Source: Variovorax sp. KK3 (GTDB lineage: Bacteria > Pseudomonadota > Gammaproteobacteria > Burkholderiales > Burkholderiaceae_C). Taken from it: a stretch of 64,000 nucleotides of DNA. Location: the NCBI RefSeq assembly GCF_001984055.1, contig NZ_LYVO01000001.1, positions 62,001 through 126,000 of the forward strand. The letters run 5' to 3'. This document shows, piece after piece, positions 1 through 11,268 of this stretch (positions within the stretch are counted from its first letter, which is position 1; each line of letters begins with the position of its first letter). A program made the translations under genes and the position numbers. The notes under the pieces are model-generated. The model was not told the origin of the DNA. It made no database searches and saw nothing but the letters and a program-made list of their open reading frames with translations.

Positions 1-954
1 TGATAGCTTCGCGTCCAGGGCGCGGAAGAAGGCGGGCTCGGGCTCGAACAGCAGCGGCACGGCCAGTGCGTCCGGAGCATGGCGCCATAGTTTGGCCGCG
101 TCCTTCTCGGTACAAAGAACGGTGTGGCCTTGGCGGGCCGGCGGCTGCCACCGGTCGAAGTCGTCATGGTCGGGCAGGGCAATGCACTGCTGCACGTGCA
201 GCCCGAGTTCGCGCAACATCTGGAAGAAGGCCTCGGGCTTGGCGATGGCCGCAACGGCAACCAAAGGCCTGCCGGTCAGTTCGGTCAGGGGCACCGCGGT
301 GCCGTCGCTGCGCACTGCATGGTCGGCCAACGCGCGGCGGGCCGTGAAACCTTCGAACGCGGGCCGCGCGCCGGTGTGCAGCACCAGGTCGCAAGCTCGA
401 GGCCAGGGCTCGCGCAACGGGCCGGCGGGGAGCAGCCATCCATTGCCCGTCCCGCGGTCGTCGAAGACGCAGATCTCGACGTCGCGGGCCATCGCCATGT
501 GCTGCAGGCCGTCGTCGCTCACGATGCAGCGAATATCCGGATGCCGTGCGAGCAGCGCGCGCGCGGCCTCGACGCGCCGCCTCGCGACGAAGACGGGTGC
601 TTCTGTCGCACGGTGGATGAGCGCCGGCTCGTCGCCGACGTCGCGTGGATCGCTGTCGTCGAGGACTTCGCGGCAGTCGTCGGTGGCTCGGCCATAGCCC
701 CGCGAGATCACGCCCACCCGAAGCCCGCGGGCCTGGAGATGACGCACGACGGCCATCACGACTGGCGTTTTGCCCGAGCCGCCGGCAATCACGTTCCCAA
801 CGACGATCACGGGCACGCCGACGTGCTCCGTGCGCAGGATGCCGGACCGATAGAGCGCGCGTCGGGTTGCGGCCAAGGCGCCGAAAAGCAGCGACAGCGG
901 CCACAGCGAGCGTGCGGTGGCCCCGCGCCCGAGCCAGGCCTGCTGCAGCCCCAA
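1..954 (-). CDS. lpxK: Tetraacyldisaccharide 4'-kinase LpxK (3' end outside window)
   Basis: LpxK phosphorylates the 4' position of the lipid A disaccharide precursor at the inner membrane, the sixth step of the Raetz pathway. The frame starts LQQAWLGRG and continues through a membrane-associated N-terminus to a Walker A-like P-loop, [12 protein letters not shown] (rc of about 765-800), then [10 protein letters not shown] and a downstream DDGLQH motif (rc of about 505-525), all typical of LpxK. The likely start is TTG at 954, one base after the exbD stop, which implies translational coupling. About 318 codons are present against a usual 320-345, so only the last few residues lie beyond position 1. 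exbB-exbD-lpxK is a common betaproteobacterial order. Confidence 0.9.
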   Translation of the reverse strand, partial: MGLQQAWLGRGATARSLWPLSLLFGALAATRRALYRSGILRTEHVGVPVIVVGNVIAGGSGKTPVVMAVVRHLQARGLRVGVISRGYGRATDDCREVLDDSDPRDVGDEPALIHRATEAPVFVARRRVEAARALLARHPDIRCIVSDDGLQHMAMARDVEICVFDDRGTGNGWLLPAGPLREPWPRACDLVLHTGARPAFEGFTARRALADHAVRSDGTAVPLTELTGRPLVAVAAIAKPEAFFQMLRELGLHVQQCIALPDHDDFDRWQPPARQGHTVLCTEKDAAKLWRHAPDALAVPLLFEPEPAFFRALDAKLS

Positions 955-955
955 A

Positions 956-1390
956 CTAGCGGCCGGCCCGTCCGGCCGATTGGGTGGCGAAGGTGATCTG
1001 CGAGAGCCCGGCGCGGCGCGCGGCCTCCATCACGGTGATCACGGACTGATGGGCAACGGTGGCGTCGGCGCTGATGATCACCACGTTGTCCTTGTTGCCG
1101 TTGGAGGCCGCGCCCAGGGCATCGGCCACGGCCTCGACGCTGCGCTCGGCCAACACGGTCCTGTTGATCGAATAACGGCCATCGGCCGACACCGCGACGA
1201 TGACTTCCTTCGGATAGTCGCGCTGCGCATCCACGTCGGCGACCGGCAGTCGCAACTGCATCTCGGTGAACTTGCTGTAGGTGGTGGACAGCATCAGGAA
1301 GATGAGCACCACCAGCAGCACGTCGATGAAGGGAATCAGGTTGATCTCGGGCTCTTCCTTCGAGCCGTGGCTGAAGTGCATCCGCCTCAT
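956..1390 (-). CDS. exbD: Biopolymer transport protein ExbD/TolR family
   Basis: This is the 144-residue small subunit of an ExbB-ExbD proton-driven motor in the inner membrane. A short cytoplasmic N-terminus ([20 protein letters not shown]) leads into one transmembrane helix, [16 protein letters not shown], whose Asp is the proton-carrying residue of the family. The rest is a periplasmic domain. ATG at 1390 overlaps the exbB stop by four bases (ATGA). No tonB follows; lpxK does. The pair may therefore energise a TonB-dependent receptor encoded elsewhere or serve a Tol-like envelope role; the sequence does not decide between these. Confidence 0.93.
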   Translation of the reverse strand: MRRMHFSHGSKEEPEINLIPFIDVLLVVLIFLMLSTTYSKFTEMQLRLPVADVDAQRDYPKEVIVAVSADGRYSINRTVLAERSVEAVADALGAASNGNKDNVVIISADATVAHQSVITVMEAARRAGLSQITFATQSAGRAGR

Positions 1391-2019
1391 GACCGCAGCG
1401 TGTTCAGGTGGCGCGCGAAGCGCTCGCCGGCCAGTTCGAGGTTGAGAAGGTATTCGTCGACCCGGCTGCGGAAGTAGCGCCAGAAAATCAACGCCGGGAT
1501 CGCGACCATCAGCCCGAAGGCCGTGTTGTACAGCGCGATCGAAATGCCATGCGCCAACTGCGCGGGGTTGCCGGAGCCGACTGCCCCGGTGCTCGGCGCT
1601 TGCGAGCCGAAGATTTCGATCATGCCGATCACCGTGCCGAGCAGTCCCAGCAGCGGTGCTGCAGATGCGATGGTCGCCAGCGCGGGCAGGTAACGTTCGA
1701 GTCGATGGGCGACGACGCGCCCGGCGGCTTCCATGGACGCACGCAGGTCGTCTTCGGTGGATTGCGGGTTCGAGTTCAGCGTGCGGAAGCCGGCGGCGAG
1801 CACTTCGCCGAGGCCCGAGTTTTTCTCGAGCTTGGTCACCACCTCCGGCCCCGGAATGGCGTTGCGCGAGACGCCGATGGCTTCGTCGAGCAACTTGGGA
1901 GGAAGAACCTTGGCCGTCTTGAGGCTGCTGAATCTTTCGATGACCAGTGCAAGCCCCACCACTGAACAAGCGAGCAGCGGCCAGATCGGCCAGCCCGCAG
2001 CAACTATGATCGAAAACAA
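1387..2019 (-). CDS. exbB: MotA/TolQ/ExbB proton channel family protein
   Basis: ExbB, 210 aa, is the multi-helix channel partner of ExbD. It has an N-terminal membrane helix (about 3-25, WPIWPLLACSVVGLALVIER), a cytoplasmic helical loop, then two further helices around ASAAPLLGLLGTVIGMIEIF and SIALYNTAFGLMVAIPALIF, the conserved MotA_ExbB core. The start is read as TTG at 2019 because a strong GGAGGA lies five bases upstream and no in-frame ATG is nearby. It is the first gene of the exbB-exbD-lpxK run. Confidence 0.93.
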   Translation of the reverse strand: MFSIIVAAGWPIWPLLACSVVGLALVIERFSSLKTAKVLPPKLLDEAIGVSRNAIPGPEVVTKLEKNSGLGEVLAAGFRTLNSNPQSTEDDLRASMEAAGRVVAHRLERYLPALATIASAAPLLGLLGTVIGMIEIFGSQAPSTGAVGSGNPAQLAHGISIALYNTAFGLMVAIPALIFWRYFRSRVDEYLLNLELAGERFARHLNTLRS

Positions 2020-2333
2020 AGAAATCCTCCGGCCCGTGGATTACGAATGCGCGGCGATTATCCACCCGTCGGAAGCAGATGTTCCCATTTGTATTCGCCT
2101 GTCGGATACGACGCACAGATTCTGTGGATAACTTTGTGGCTAACCATCGGGGCAACTCCGCTGAAGCCCCATTCCACGGGCCTCGCCTTGGAACGATCGA
2201 ATTTTGAGCAGCACTTTCTTCAATCAAATCAACGGCTTGCACGTGGACTCGGGCCTGCTGTGTTGGGGCAGGTGCCATCCGTGGCAAGGCACCCTCCGTT
2301 GTGGACGACTCGTACCTCGCACACCGCCTTCCG
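2020..2333. other. Divergent exbB/xseA intergenic region with DnaA-box-like sites
   Basis: This 314-base region separates the divergent exbB and xseA genes, so both promoters should lie here; no confident -35/-10 pair was picked. It contains TGTGGATAA at 2123-2131, the exact complement of the consensus DnaA box, and TTATCCACC at 2058-2066, one mismatch, in the opposite orientation. No coding potential was recognised. Confidence 0.5.
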
Positions 2334-3647
2334 ATGAGCGGATTTGACACTGCGCGGGTTGCGGGCCCTCGCGTCTGGGCCGTCGGTGCGCTGTGCCGCG
2401 CGGTCGCAGATGCGCTCGAATCGCGCTTCAATCCTGTGGCCGTGCGCGGCGAAATCAGCGGCTTCTCGCGCGCCGCCAGCGGGCATTGCTACTTCGCTTT
2501 GAAGGACGAGTCGGGCCAGTTGCGCTGTGCGATGTTCAGGCGCGCTGCCGGCCTGCTCGACTTCGCACCGCGCGACGGAGATCAGGTCGAGGTTCGCGGA
2601 CGCTTGGCGGTGTACGAACCACGCGGCGACCTGCAATTGGTGGTCGAAAGCCTGAGCCGGGCCGGGCAGGGTGCGCTGTTCGAGCAGTTCATGCAGCGCA
2701 AGGCGCGCCTGGAGGCCGAAGGGCTTTTCGATCCCGCCCGCAAGCGCGCGCTGCCAGCCGCGCCGCGCTCCATCGGGCTCGTCACGTCGCTGGGAGCGGC
2801 GGCGCTGCATGACGTGGTCACCGCGTTGCGCAGGCGCGTGCCGCATGTTTCCGTCGTGCTGGCGCCGGCGGCGGTGCAGGGCGCCGGTGCGCCGGCCGAA
2901 CTGGTGCGCTCGCTGCAGGCGCTTTATGCCCTGCAACCGCCCGTCGAGGCGATCCTGCTGGTGCGTGGCGGCGGCTCGATCGAAGACCTCTGGGCCTTCA
3001 ATGACGAAAGCCTGGCACGAGCCATCGTCCAGAGCCCGGTGCCCGTGATCAGCGGCGTCGGTCACGAGACCGACTTCACCATTGCAGACTTCTGCGCCGA
3101 CCTGCGGGCACCGACGCCCACTGCGGCCGCCGAACTGGTGGCGGCGCCGCGTGAGCTCTGGCTCGGCGCGCTGGACCTGTTGGCGGATCGCTTGCGCGGA
3201 GGCGTGGCGGGACGCCTCGATGCCTTGCATCAACGCGTCGACGATGCGGCCACTCGCCTGGCGCGCCCCTCGACGCTGGTGCTGCGGCAGCAACTTCGGC
3301 TGGCACAGTACGCGCAGCGCTTGCGCCACGGCGCTGCGTCGCGCATCCAGAGCCTGACTCAACGGCAGCAACGCCTCGAACCCGAGTTGCCGGTCCGCTT
3401 CATCCGAGGCTTGCAGCAACGTAAAGAGCGATTGGAACGCGCGGCGCTGCGCTTGCAATTGCTGGACCCGGCGCTCGTGCTCGAGCGCGGCTATGCCTGG
3501 TTGACGGGCCCGGACGGCAAGGCCATCACGAGCACCACCCAGATGAGCGTCGGCGACGTCGTGCAGGCAAGGCTGGCCGACGGCACGGTGGACATGACCG
3601 TCGACCGGACGGCCGCGACGCGACTGCGTCCGACGCGAGGGCAATGA
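2334..3647 (+). CDS. xseA: Exodeoxyribonuclease VII large subunit XseA
   Basis: This is the large catalytic subunit of exonuclease VII, which degrades single-stranded DNA from both ends in mismatch repair and DNA turnover. The N-terminal OB fold (about residues 10-105) contains VRGEISGFSRAASGHCYF. The nuclease core has the family motifs IGLVTSLGAAALHDVV, LLVRGGGSIEDLWAFNDE and ISGVGHETDFTIADFCADLR, and a long coiled-coil region follows. ATG at 2334 gives 437 aa, the normal family length; an in-frame GTG at 2301 would add 11 residues. The small subunit XseB is not in the window. Confidence 0.95.
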   Translation: MSGFDTARVAGPRVWAVGALCRAVADALESRFNPVAVRGEISGFSRAASGHCYFALKDESGQLRCAMFRRAAGLLDFAPRDGDQVEVRGRLAVYEPRGDLQLVVESLSRAGQGALFEQFMQRKARLEAEGLFDPARKRALPAAPRSIGLVTSLGAAALHDVVTALRRRVPHVSVVLAPAAVQGAGAPAELVRSLQALYALQPPVEAILLVRGGGSIEDLWAFNDESLARAIVQSPVPVISGVGHETDFTIADFCADLRAPTPTAAAELVAAPRELWLGALDLLADRLRGGVAGRLDALHQRVDDAATRLARPSTLVLRQQLRLAQYAQRLRHGAASRIQSLTQRQQRLEPELPVRFIRGLQQRKERLERAALRLQLLDPALVLERGYAWLTGPDGKAITSTTQMSVGDVVQARLADGTVDMTVDRTAATRLRPTRGQ

Positions 3648-3695
3648 ATCCTTTCTAGAATGCTTCGTCCCCACAACCAACCTGCGAGAAAAGAC

Positions 3696-4277
3696 ATGGA
3701 ACACGTCCTCCCACCCCTTCCGTACGCGCTGGATGCACTGGCACCCGAGTACTCCAAGGAAACGCTGGAGTACCACTACGGCAAGCATCACAACGCCTAC
3801 GTGGTGAACCTGAACAACCTGCAGAAGGGCACCGAGTTCGAGAACATGGAACTCGAGGACATCGTCAAGAAGTCCAGCGGCGGCATCTACAACAACGCCG
3901 CGCAGATCTGGAACCACACCTTCTTCTGGAATTGCATGAAGCCCGCCGGCGGCGGCGAACCCAGCGGCGCGCTGGCCAAGGCGATCGAGGCCAAGTGGGG
4001 CAGCTACGCAGCCTTCAAGGAAGCCTTCGTGAAGTCCGCAGTGGGCAACTTCGGTTCGGGCTGGACCTGGCTGGTCAAGAAGGCCGACGGCTCGGTCGAC
4101 ATCGTGAACATGGGCGCGGCCGGTACGCCGCTGACCACGGCCGACAAGCCCGTCCTGACGGTGGATGTTTGGGAACACGCCTACTACATCGACTACCGCA
4201 ACCTGCGCCCCAAGTTCGTCGAGACCTTCCTCGGGAAACTGGTCAACTGGGACTTCGCCCAGAAGAACTTCGGCTGA
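3696..4277 (+). CDS. sodB: Iron superoxide dismutase SodB
   Basis: Cytoplasmic Fe-superoxide dismutase of 193 aa, identical in length to the E. coli enzyme; it converts superoxide to hydrogen peroxide and oxygen. Metal ligands are visible in [10 protein letters not shown] (His27 type), NHTFFW (second His) and [11 protein letters not shown] (Asp and His). The Gln in [13 protein letters not shown] marks the iron rather than manganese subtype. ATG at 3696 follows a GAGAAAAG ribosome site; an upstream in-frame ATG at 3660 would add 12 residues that do not belong to the fold. A strong terminator follows. Confidence 0.96.
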   Translation: MEHVLPPLPYALDALAPEYSKETLEYHYGKHHNAYVVNLNNLQKGTEFENMELEDIVKKSSGGIYNNAAQIWNHTFFWNCMKPAGGGEPSGALAKAIEAKWGSYAAFKEAFVKSAVGNFGSGWTWLVKKADGSVDIVNMGAAGTPLTTADKPVLTVDVWEHAYYIDYRNLRPKFVETFLGKLVNWDFAQKNFG

Positions 4278-4293
4278 ACGCGTCGCACGCATG

Positions 4294-4325
4294 AAAAAAG
4301 CCGACCCATACGGGTCGGCTTTTTT
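4294..4325. terminator. Bidirectional terminator between sodB and the DUF192 gene
   Basis: This is a perfect hairpin, GCCGACCC-ATAC-GGGTCGGC, flanked by A6 on the left and T6 on the right. It works as an intrinsic terminator in both directions for two convergent genes. Confidence 0.92.
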
Positions 4326-4346
4326 ACATGCGCAATGTCGGGGGCA

Positions 4347-4796
4347 TCAGCGCTTGGCGACGAAAGGCGTGCCGCCGAGCTTGGTGCCCTTCTTGATGTT
4401 CTTCTGCGCGAACCAGCCTTGGTTCATCTCCAGCACGTAGCGCACCGGTTCTTCCGAGCAATGAGAGTCGTCGGTCATCGGCTTCATGTCGGCCAGATTG
4501 ACGATGCGCCCGTCATCGGCCACGAAGGCTGCAGTCAATGGCAACAAAGTGTTGCGCATCCAAAAGCACTGGGTGGCCGGCTGCTCGAAGACGAAGATCA
4601 TGCCCTCGGTCTGCGGCATCTCTTTACGGAACATGAGGCCGATCTGGCGCTGCTCGGGCGTCTGCGCCACCTGCGCATCGATCTGGTACATGCCCGCCGT
4701 CAATTTGACCCGCTGCAATTGGGTTTGGGGTTGCTGGGCATGGGCACCAGCGCATATGGCAAGGAATGCGAACAGGACGACAAAACGCTGAAACAT
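4347..4796 (-). CDS. Exported DUF192 family protein
   Basis: A 149-aa protein with a cleavable signal peptide (FVVLFAFLAICAGAHA, about 1-21) and a DUF192 domain covering the rest. Family landmarks are EQRQIGLMFRKEMP, GMIFVF, CFWMRNTLLPL and ADMKPMTDDS. DUF192 is a small beta-rich fold of unknown biochemical role found in many Proteobacteria as a periplasmic protein. Two cysteines remain in the mature part (in QCFWM and HCSEE). It is convergent with sodB and may be cotranscribed only with itself, since a terminator separates it from the next upstream minus-strand gene. Confidence 0.85.
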   Translation of the reverse strand: MFQRFVVLFAFLAICAGAHAQQPQTQLQRVKLTAGMYQIDAQVAQTPEQRQIGLMFRKEMPQTEGMIFVFEQPATQCFWMRNTLLPLTAAFVADDGRIVNLADMKPMTDDSHCSEEPVRYVLEMNQGWFAQKNIKKGTKLGGTPFVAKR

Positions 4797-4839
4797 GAAG
4801 ACGGCTTTCCGGATGCGGACGACAGATAGGAGATTGCCG

Positions 4840-4873
4840 AAAAAAAAGCGTTCCGAGGAACGCTTTCTTTTTT
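4840..4873 (-). terminator. Intrinsic terminator of the small secreted protein gene
   Basis: The inverted repeat AAAGCGTTCC-GA-GGAACGCTTT is followed on the minus strand by a run of T. It lies 16 bases beyond the stop codon of the minus-strand gene at 4889. Confidence 0.88.
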
Positions 4874-4888
4874 GTGGGACGACCCGGC

Positions 4889-5206
4889 TTACTGGGGCGT
4901 GCCGCCTTGCATCGGCACCGGCTTCTTGCCACCGCCCTTGGCAGGACGACGCGTGTCGCGCGAATCGCGGCGAGCCTGGGCTGCCTTGTCGGCGCCAGTC
5001 TTGGTCACGCCACCGCTGCCCTCGGCCACATTGGACTGGTCACCACCCGGAGCCTTCACCTGGCCGGCCGGACGAGCCGACTTGCGTGCTTCGGCGCGGT
5101 CGGCTGCCTTGCCCTGGGCCTGCGGATTGACTTCGGCAGGTTGGGTTTGAGCGAACGCGCCAGCGGCGAACAGGCCGGCAATCATCACTGCGAGAACTTT
5201 CTTCAT
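4889..5206 (-). CDS. Small secreted Ala/Lys/Gly-rich protein of unknown function
   Basis: This 105-aa protein has a clear signal peptide (KKVLAVMIAGLFAAGAFA, cleavage after about residue 19). The mature part is low-complexity and rich in Ala, Lys, Gly, Gln and Arg, without cysteine or predicted fold, and is strongly basic towards the C-terminus. Similar short proteins are common in Comamonadaceae, where they tend to carry uninformative names such as TolA-like cell-envelope protein. No function can be assigned. ATG at 5206 has its own upstream region and its own terminator, so it is probably monocistronic. Confidence 0.7.
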   Translation of the reverse strand: MKKVLAVMIAGLFAAGAFAQTQPAEVNPQAQGKAADRAEARKSARPAGQVKAPGGDQSNVAEGSGGVTKTGADKAAQARRDSRDTRRPAKGGGKKPVPMQGGTPQ

Positions 5207-5400
5207 TACGGATTCCTCTTGTGGAGATGGTTTGAAAATGCCTCCCGGCCAGCAGAAGGTCAGCCAACAACGAGGGCTTCGAGGCCACGGTTGACAGGAC
5301 CCTCGGGCTCCTCCGGTTGCATCTAAAATTCTACGGCTATTCAGCCGGCTGGAAACATAGTGTCTTCCTGCCTACAAACCACCCCGGAGTTCCGCTTCTC

Positions 5401-6660
<1,260 letters not shown>

Positions 6661-6698
6661 AGCGCATCCCGAAGCGACTTTCCATGTTCCTGTCGTCG

Positions 6699-6730
6699 AC
6701 CCCGGTGCCGCGAGGCTCCGGGGTTTTTTT
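6699..6730 (+). terminator. Intrinsic terminator of icd
   Basis: The GC-rich stem ACCCCGG...CCGGGGT, with a loop of about 12 bases, is followed by a run of seven T. It begins about 38 bases after the icd stop codon. Confidence 0.85.
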
Positions 6731-6886
6731 GGGACCGGAATGCTCTCGGCCGGAAACAGGGCATGCTGTTTGCATGAGCGCCGAACAGGGCCCGCGGCCG
6801 GCCGCCGTCTTGAATGTCACAAAGCTGCCACCAGTTCCTGCTTCTTGGCCGCTGCAAGCGGCAGTCGGCTCGATAAAATGAACTTC

Positions 6887-7246
6887 ATGGCTACCAAAAT
6901 CCCTTCGACCCCGCCTGCGCCTCCGGCTGTGAAGCCTGAGCGGGGCGATGGCGATGCGGTCGTGATCGAGCGGCGCCCGCAGAAGACGGCGCCGCCCCAG
7001 ATGTATCAGGTGGTGATGCTCAATGACGATTACACGCCGATGGAATTCGTCATCGTGGTAATCCAGGAGTTCTTCAACAAGGACCGGGAAACCGCCACCC
7101 AGATCATGCTCAAGATCCATCTCGACGGTCGAGGCGTCTGCGGCGTTTATTCTCGCGACATGGCAGCCACCAAAGTCAATCAGGTGATGGAAGCCGCCCA
7201 CCAGGCCGGCCATCCATTGCAGTGCGTCAGTGAACCGGTTGAATAA
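6887..7246 (+). CDS. clpS: ATP-dependent Clp protease adaptor ClpS
   Basis: ClpS binds N-degron substrates and hands them to ClpA for degradation by ClpAP. The 119-aa protein has a disordered Pro-rich N-terminus followed by the ClpS core: [18 protein letters not shown] (with the NDD(Y/F)TPM substrate-pocket motif), [21 protein letters not shown] and [19 protein letters not shown] at 6887 gives the length usual in related bacteria; ATG at 6878, in the same frame, would add three residues. clpA begins 55 bases downstream, the standard clpS-clpA pair. Confidence 0.95.
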   Translation: MATKIPSTPPAPPAVKPERGDGDAVVIERRPQKTAPPQMYQVVMLNDDYTPMEFVIVVIQEFFNKDRETATQIMLKIHLDGRGVCGVYSRDMAATKVNQVMEAAHQAGHPLQCVSEPVE

Positions 7247-7301
7247 ACCGCGCTCCAACCCATCTGAGAATTCATTTACAGCAAAGCCAAAAGGAAATCA
7301 C

Positions 7302-9620
<2,319 letters not shown>

Positions 9621-9644
9621 CCCACCGTCTTCGTTCGCGTCACG

Positions 9645-9678
9645 CAAGGCCGGTAGCATTCGTGCTGCCGGCCTTTTT
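9645..9678 (+). terminator. Intrinsic terminator of clpS-clpA
   Basis: The long stem AAGGCCGG-TAGCA/TGCTG-CCGGCCTT with a TTCG tetraloop is followed by a T-rich tract, 25 bases after the clpA stop. Confidence 0.9.
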
Positions 9679-9699
9679 CTTTGTCCACGACCTTCCCCC

Positions 9700-11157
9700 T
9701 TGACCCTCCCCGAACTCAGCCAGGAATGGAAGACCGGCCTCTCCCTCGCATGGAGCGGCTACATCGCGGTGCTGTCCGTCTGGATCGTCATGCAGAAGCG
9801 GGCGCCCGTGTCGACGATGAGCTGGATCCTGTCGCTGGCGCTGCTGCCGTTCGCGGGCTTCCTCATCTACTACTTTCTCGGTCCGCAACGGCTCAGGAAG
9901 CAGCGCCTCAAGCGGCTGCGCAGCCGCGCGATCGCACAGGCGCCGGCCGACGTCGCGAGCCTGCGCGAGGCCGCCGAGCGCGCACCGCCGGCGCTGCGGC
10001 AGATGGCGGCGCTCGGCACCGCCGCCTGCGGTTTGCCGGTGTCGAGCGCCACCGCTGCCGAACTGCTGTCCGGTGGCGCCCGCACCTTCGATGCCATCTT
10101 CGAGGCGATTCGCCAGGCGCGTGACCACGTTCACCTCGAGTACTACATCTTCGAGCCCGACCGAACGGGCACCGCGCTGCGCGACCTGCTGATCGAGCGT
10201 GCACGCGCCGGCGTTTCGGTGCGCCTGTTGCTCGACGCGCTCGGATCGAAGCGCATCGGGCGCCGATTCATGGCGCCGATGCTCGAAGCCGGCATCCAGG
10301 TCGCGCTCTTCCACGACACCCGCATCGGCCGCCGCCTGAGGCCGGTGACGAATTACCGCACCCACCGCAAGATCGTGGTCTGCGATGGCCGCGTCGGCTT
10401 CACCGGCGGCGTCAACATCACCGACGAGGAAGACCGCCGCATCCGCCCCGACGCCTACCACGATGCCCATCTGCGCATCGAGGGCAGCGCGGTCCGCTGG
10501 CTGCAGACCACCTTTCTCGAGGACTGGACCTACGCCACGGGCGAAGACCCGCGCCGCCTCAACGAGACGCTCGATGCCCTGCTGCCGCGGCTTCCGGCGC
10601 ACGAGAGCGCTGGCGACATCCCCGTGCAGATCGTCACCAGCGGCCCCGACAGCGTGCTGGAGGCCATCCACCGCATGCACGTCGCCGCCATTCATTCGGC
10701 TTCACACCGCGCCTGGCTCACCACGCCGTACTTCGTGCCTGGCGAGCCCGCGCTGATGGCCTTGACCAGTGCAGCGCTGCGAGGCGTCGACGTGCGCCTT
10801 CTCGTGCCCCACCGCAGCGACTCGCTGGTCGTGAGCGCCGCGGCGCGCTCCTATTACGACGAGCTGATCGCCGCCGGCGTCAAGATCTGGGAATACAAGG
10901 CGCGCATGCTGCATTCCAAGACCCTGGTGGTCGACGACCTGTGCGCGATGATCGGCACCGCCAACTTCGACAACCGCAGCTTCCGGCTCAACTTCGAGGT
11001 GTGCGCCGTCATCTATGGCCCCGCGCTCGCCCGGCCGCTCGCGGCGCAGTTCGAAACCGACTTGCACAGCGCGTCGCCGGTACGGCACCAGCGGCGCCAA
11101 CCATTCGTGCGCCGGCTCGGCGACTCGATCGCGCGCCTGTTCTCGCCTTTGCTCTAG
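9700..11157 (+). CDS. cls: Cardiolipin synthase (phospholipase D superfamily)
   Basis: Membrane enzyme joining two phosphatidylglycerols (or a related phospholipid pair) into cardiolipin. The 485-aa protein has two N-terminal membrane segments (about 14-32 and 40-60). Two PLD half-domains follow, each with an HKD motif: THRKIVVCDGRVGFTGGVNI (about 225-245) and MLHSKTLVVDD (about 405-415). The layout matches bacterial ClsA. The start is read as TTG at 9700, which keeps the whole first membrane helix; it lies only 22 bases after the clpA terminator. It is likely a monocistronic gene. Confidence 0.92.
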   Translation: MTLPELSQEWKTGLSLAWSGYIAVLSVWIVMQKRAPVSTMSWILSLALLPFAGFLIYYFLGPQRLRKQRLKRLRSRAIAQAPADVASLREAAERAPPALRQMAALGTAACGLPVSSATAAELLSGGARTFDAIFEAIRQARDHVHLEYYIFEPDRTGTALRDLLIERARAGVSVRLLLDALGSKRIGRRFMAPMLEAGIQVALFHDTRIGRRLRPVTNYRTHRKIVVCDGRVGFTGGVNITDEEDRRIRPDAYHDAHLRIEGSAVRWLQTTFLEDWTYATGEDPRRLNETLDALLPRLPAHESAGDIPVQIVTSGPDSVLEAIHRMHVAAIHSASHRAWLTTPYFVPGEPALMALTSAALRGVDVRLLVPHRSDSLVVSAAARSYYDELIAAGVKIWEYKARMLHSKTLVVDDLCAMIGTANFDNRSFRLNFEVCAVIYGPALARPLAAQFETDLHSASPVRHQRRQPFVRRLGDSIARLFSPLL

Positions 11158-11178
11158 CATCGGCGCGTGCGTTCGAAT

Positions 11179-11232
11179 CAACGAACGAACGGACGCATGC
11201 ACGCACGCACGAACGCACGCATGCATGCAGGC
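11179..11232 (+). repeat. Degenerate tetranucleotide simple repeat upstream of sbcB
   Basis: About 13 consecutive four-base units of the form ACG/ATG plus one variable base (AACG, CACG, GACG, CATG) run from about 11179 to 11232, between the cls stop and the sbcB ribosome site. The period of four is clear by eye but copies are imperfect. Confidence 0.75.
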
Positions 11233-11268
11233 CCACAACACAAGAAGGATTCGGAGGAAAGCATCCTG

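Noticed and set aside
164..904. An open minus-strand frame of 246 codons in the lpxK region
   Set aside because: The Arg-rich translation has no domain; the overlapping frame from 954 reads LpxK with its P-loop.
2020..2333. Possible replication origin because of DnaA-box-like sites
   Set aside because: Only two sites, no AT-rich unwinding region, and no dnaA, dnaN, gidA or parAB genes nearby.
2229..4292. A long open minus-strand frame (over 680 codons) spanning xseA and sodB
   Set aside because: It lies antisense to two well-supported genes and has the Ala/Gly/Arg/His-rich composition of a GC-driven shadow frame, with no recognisable domain.
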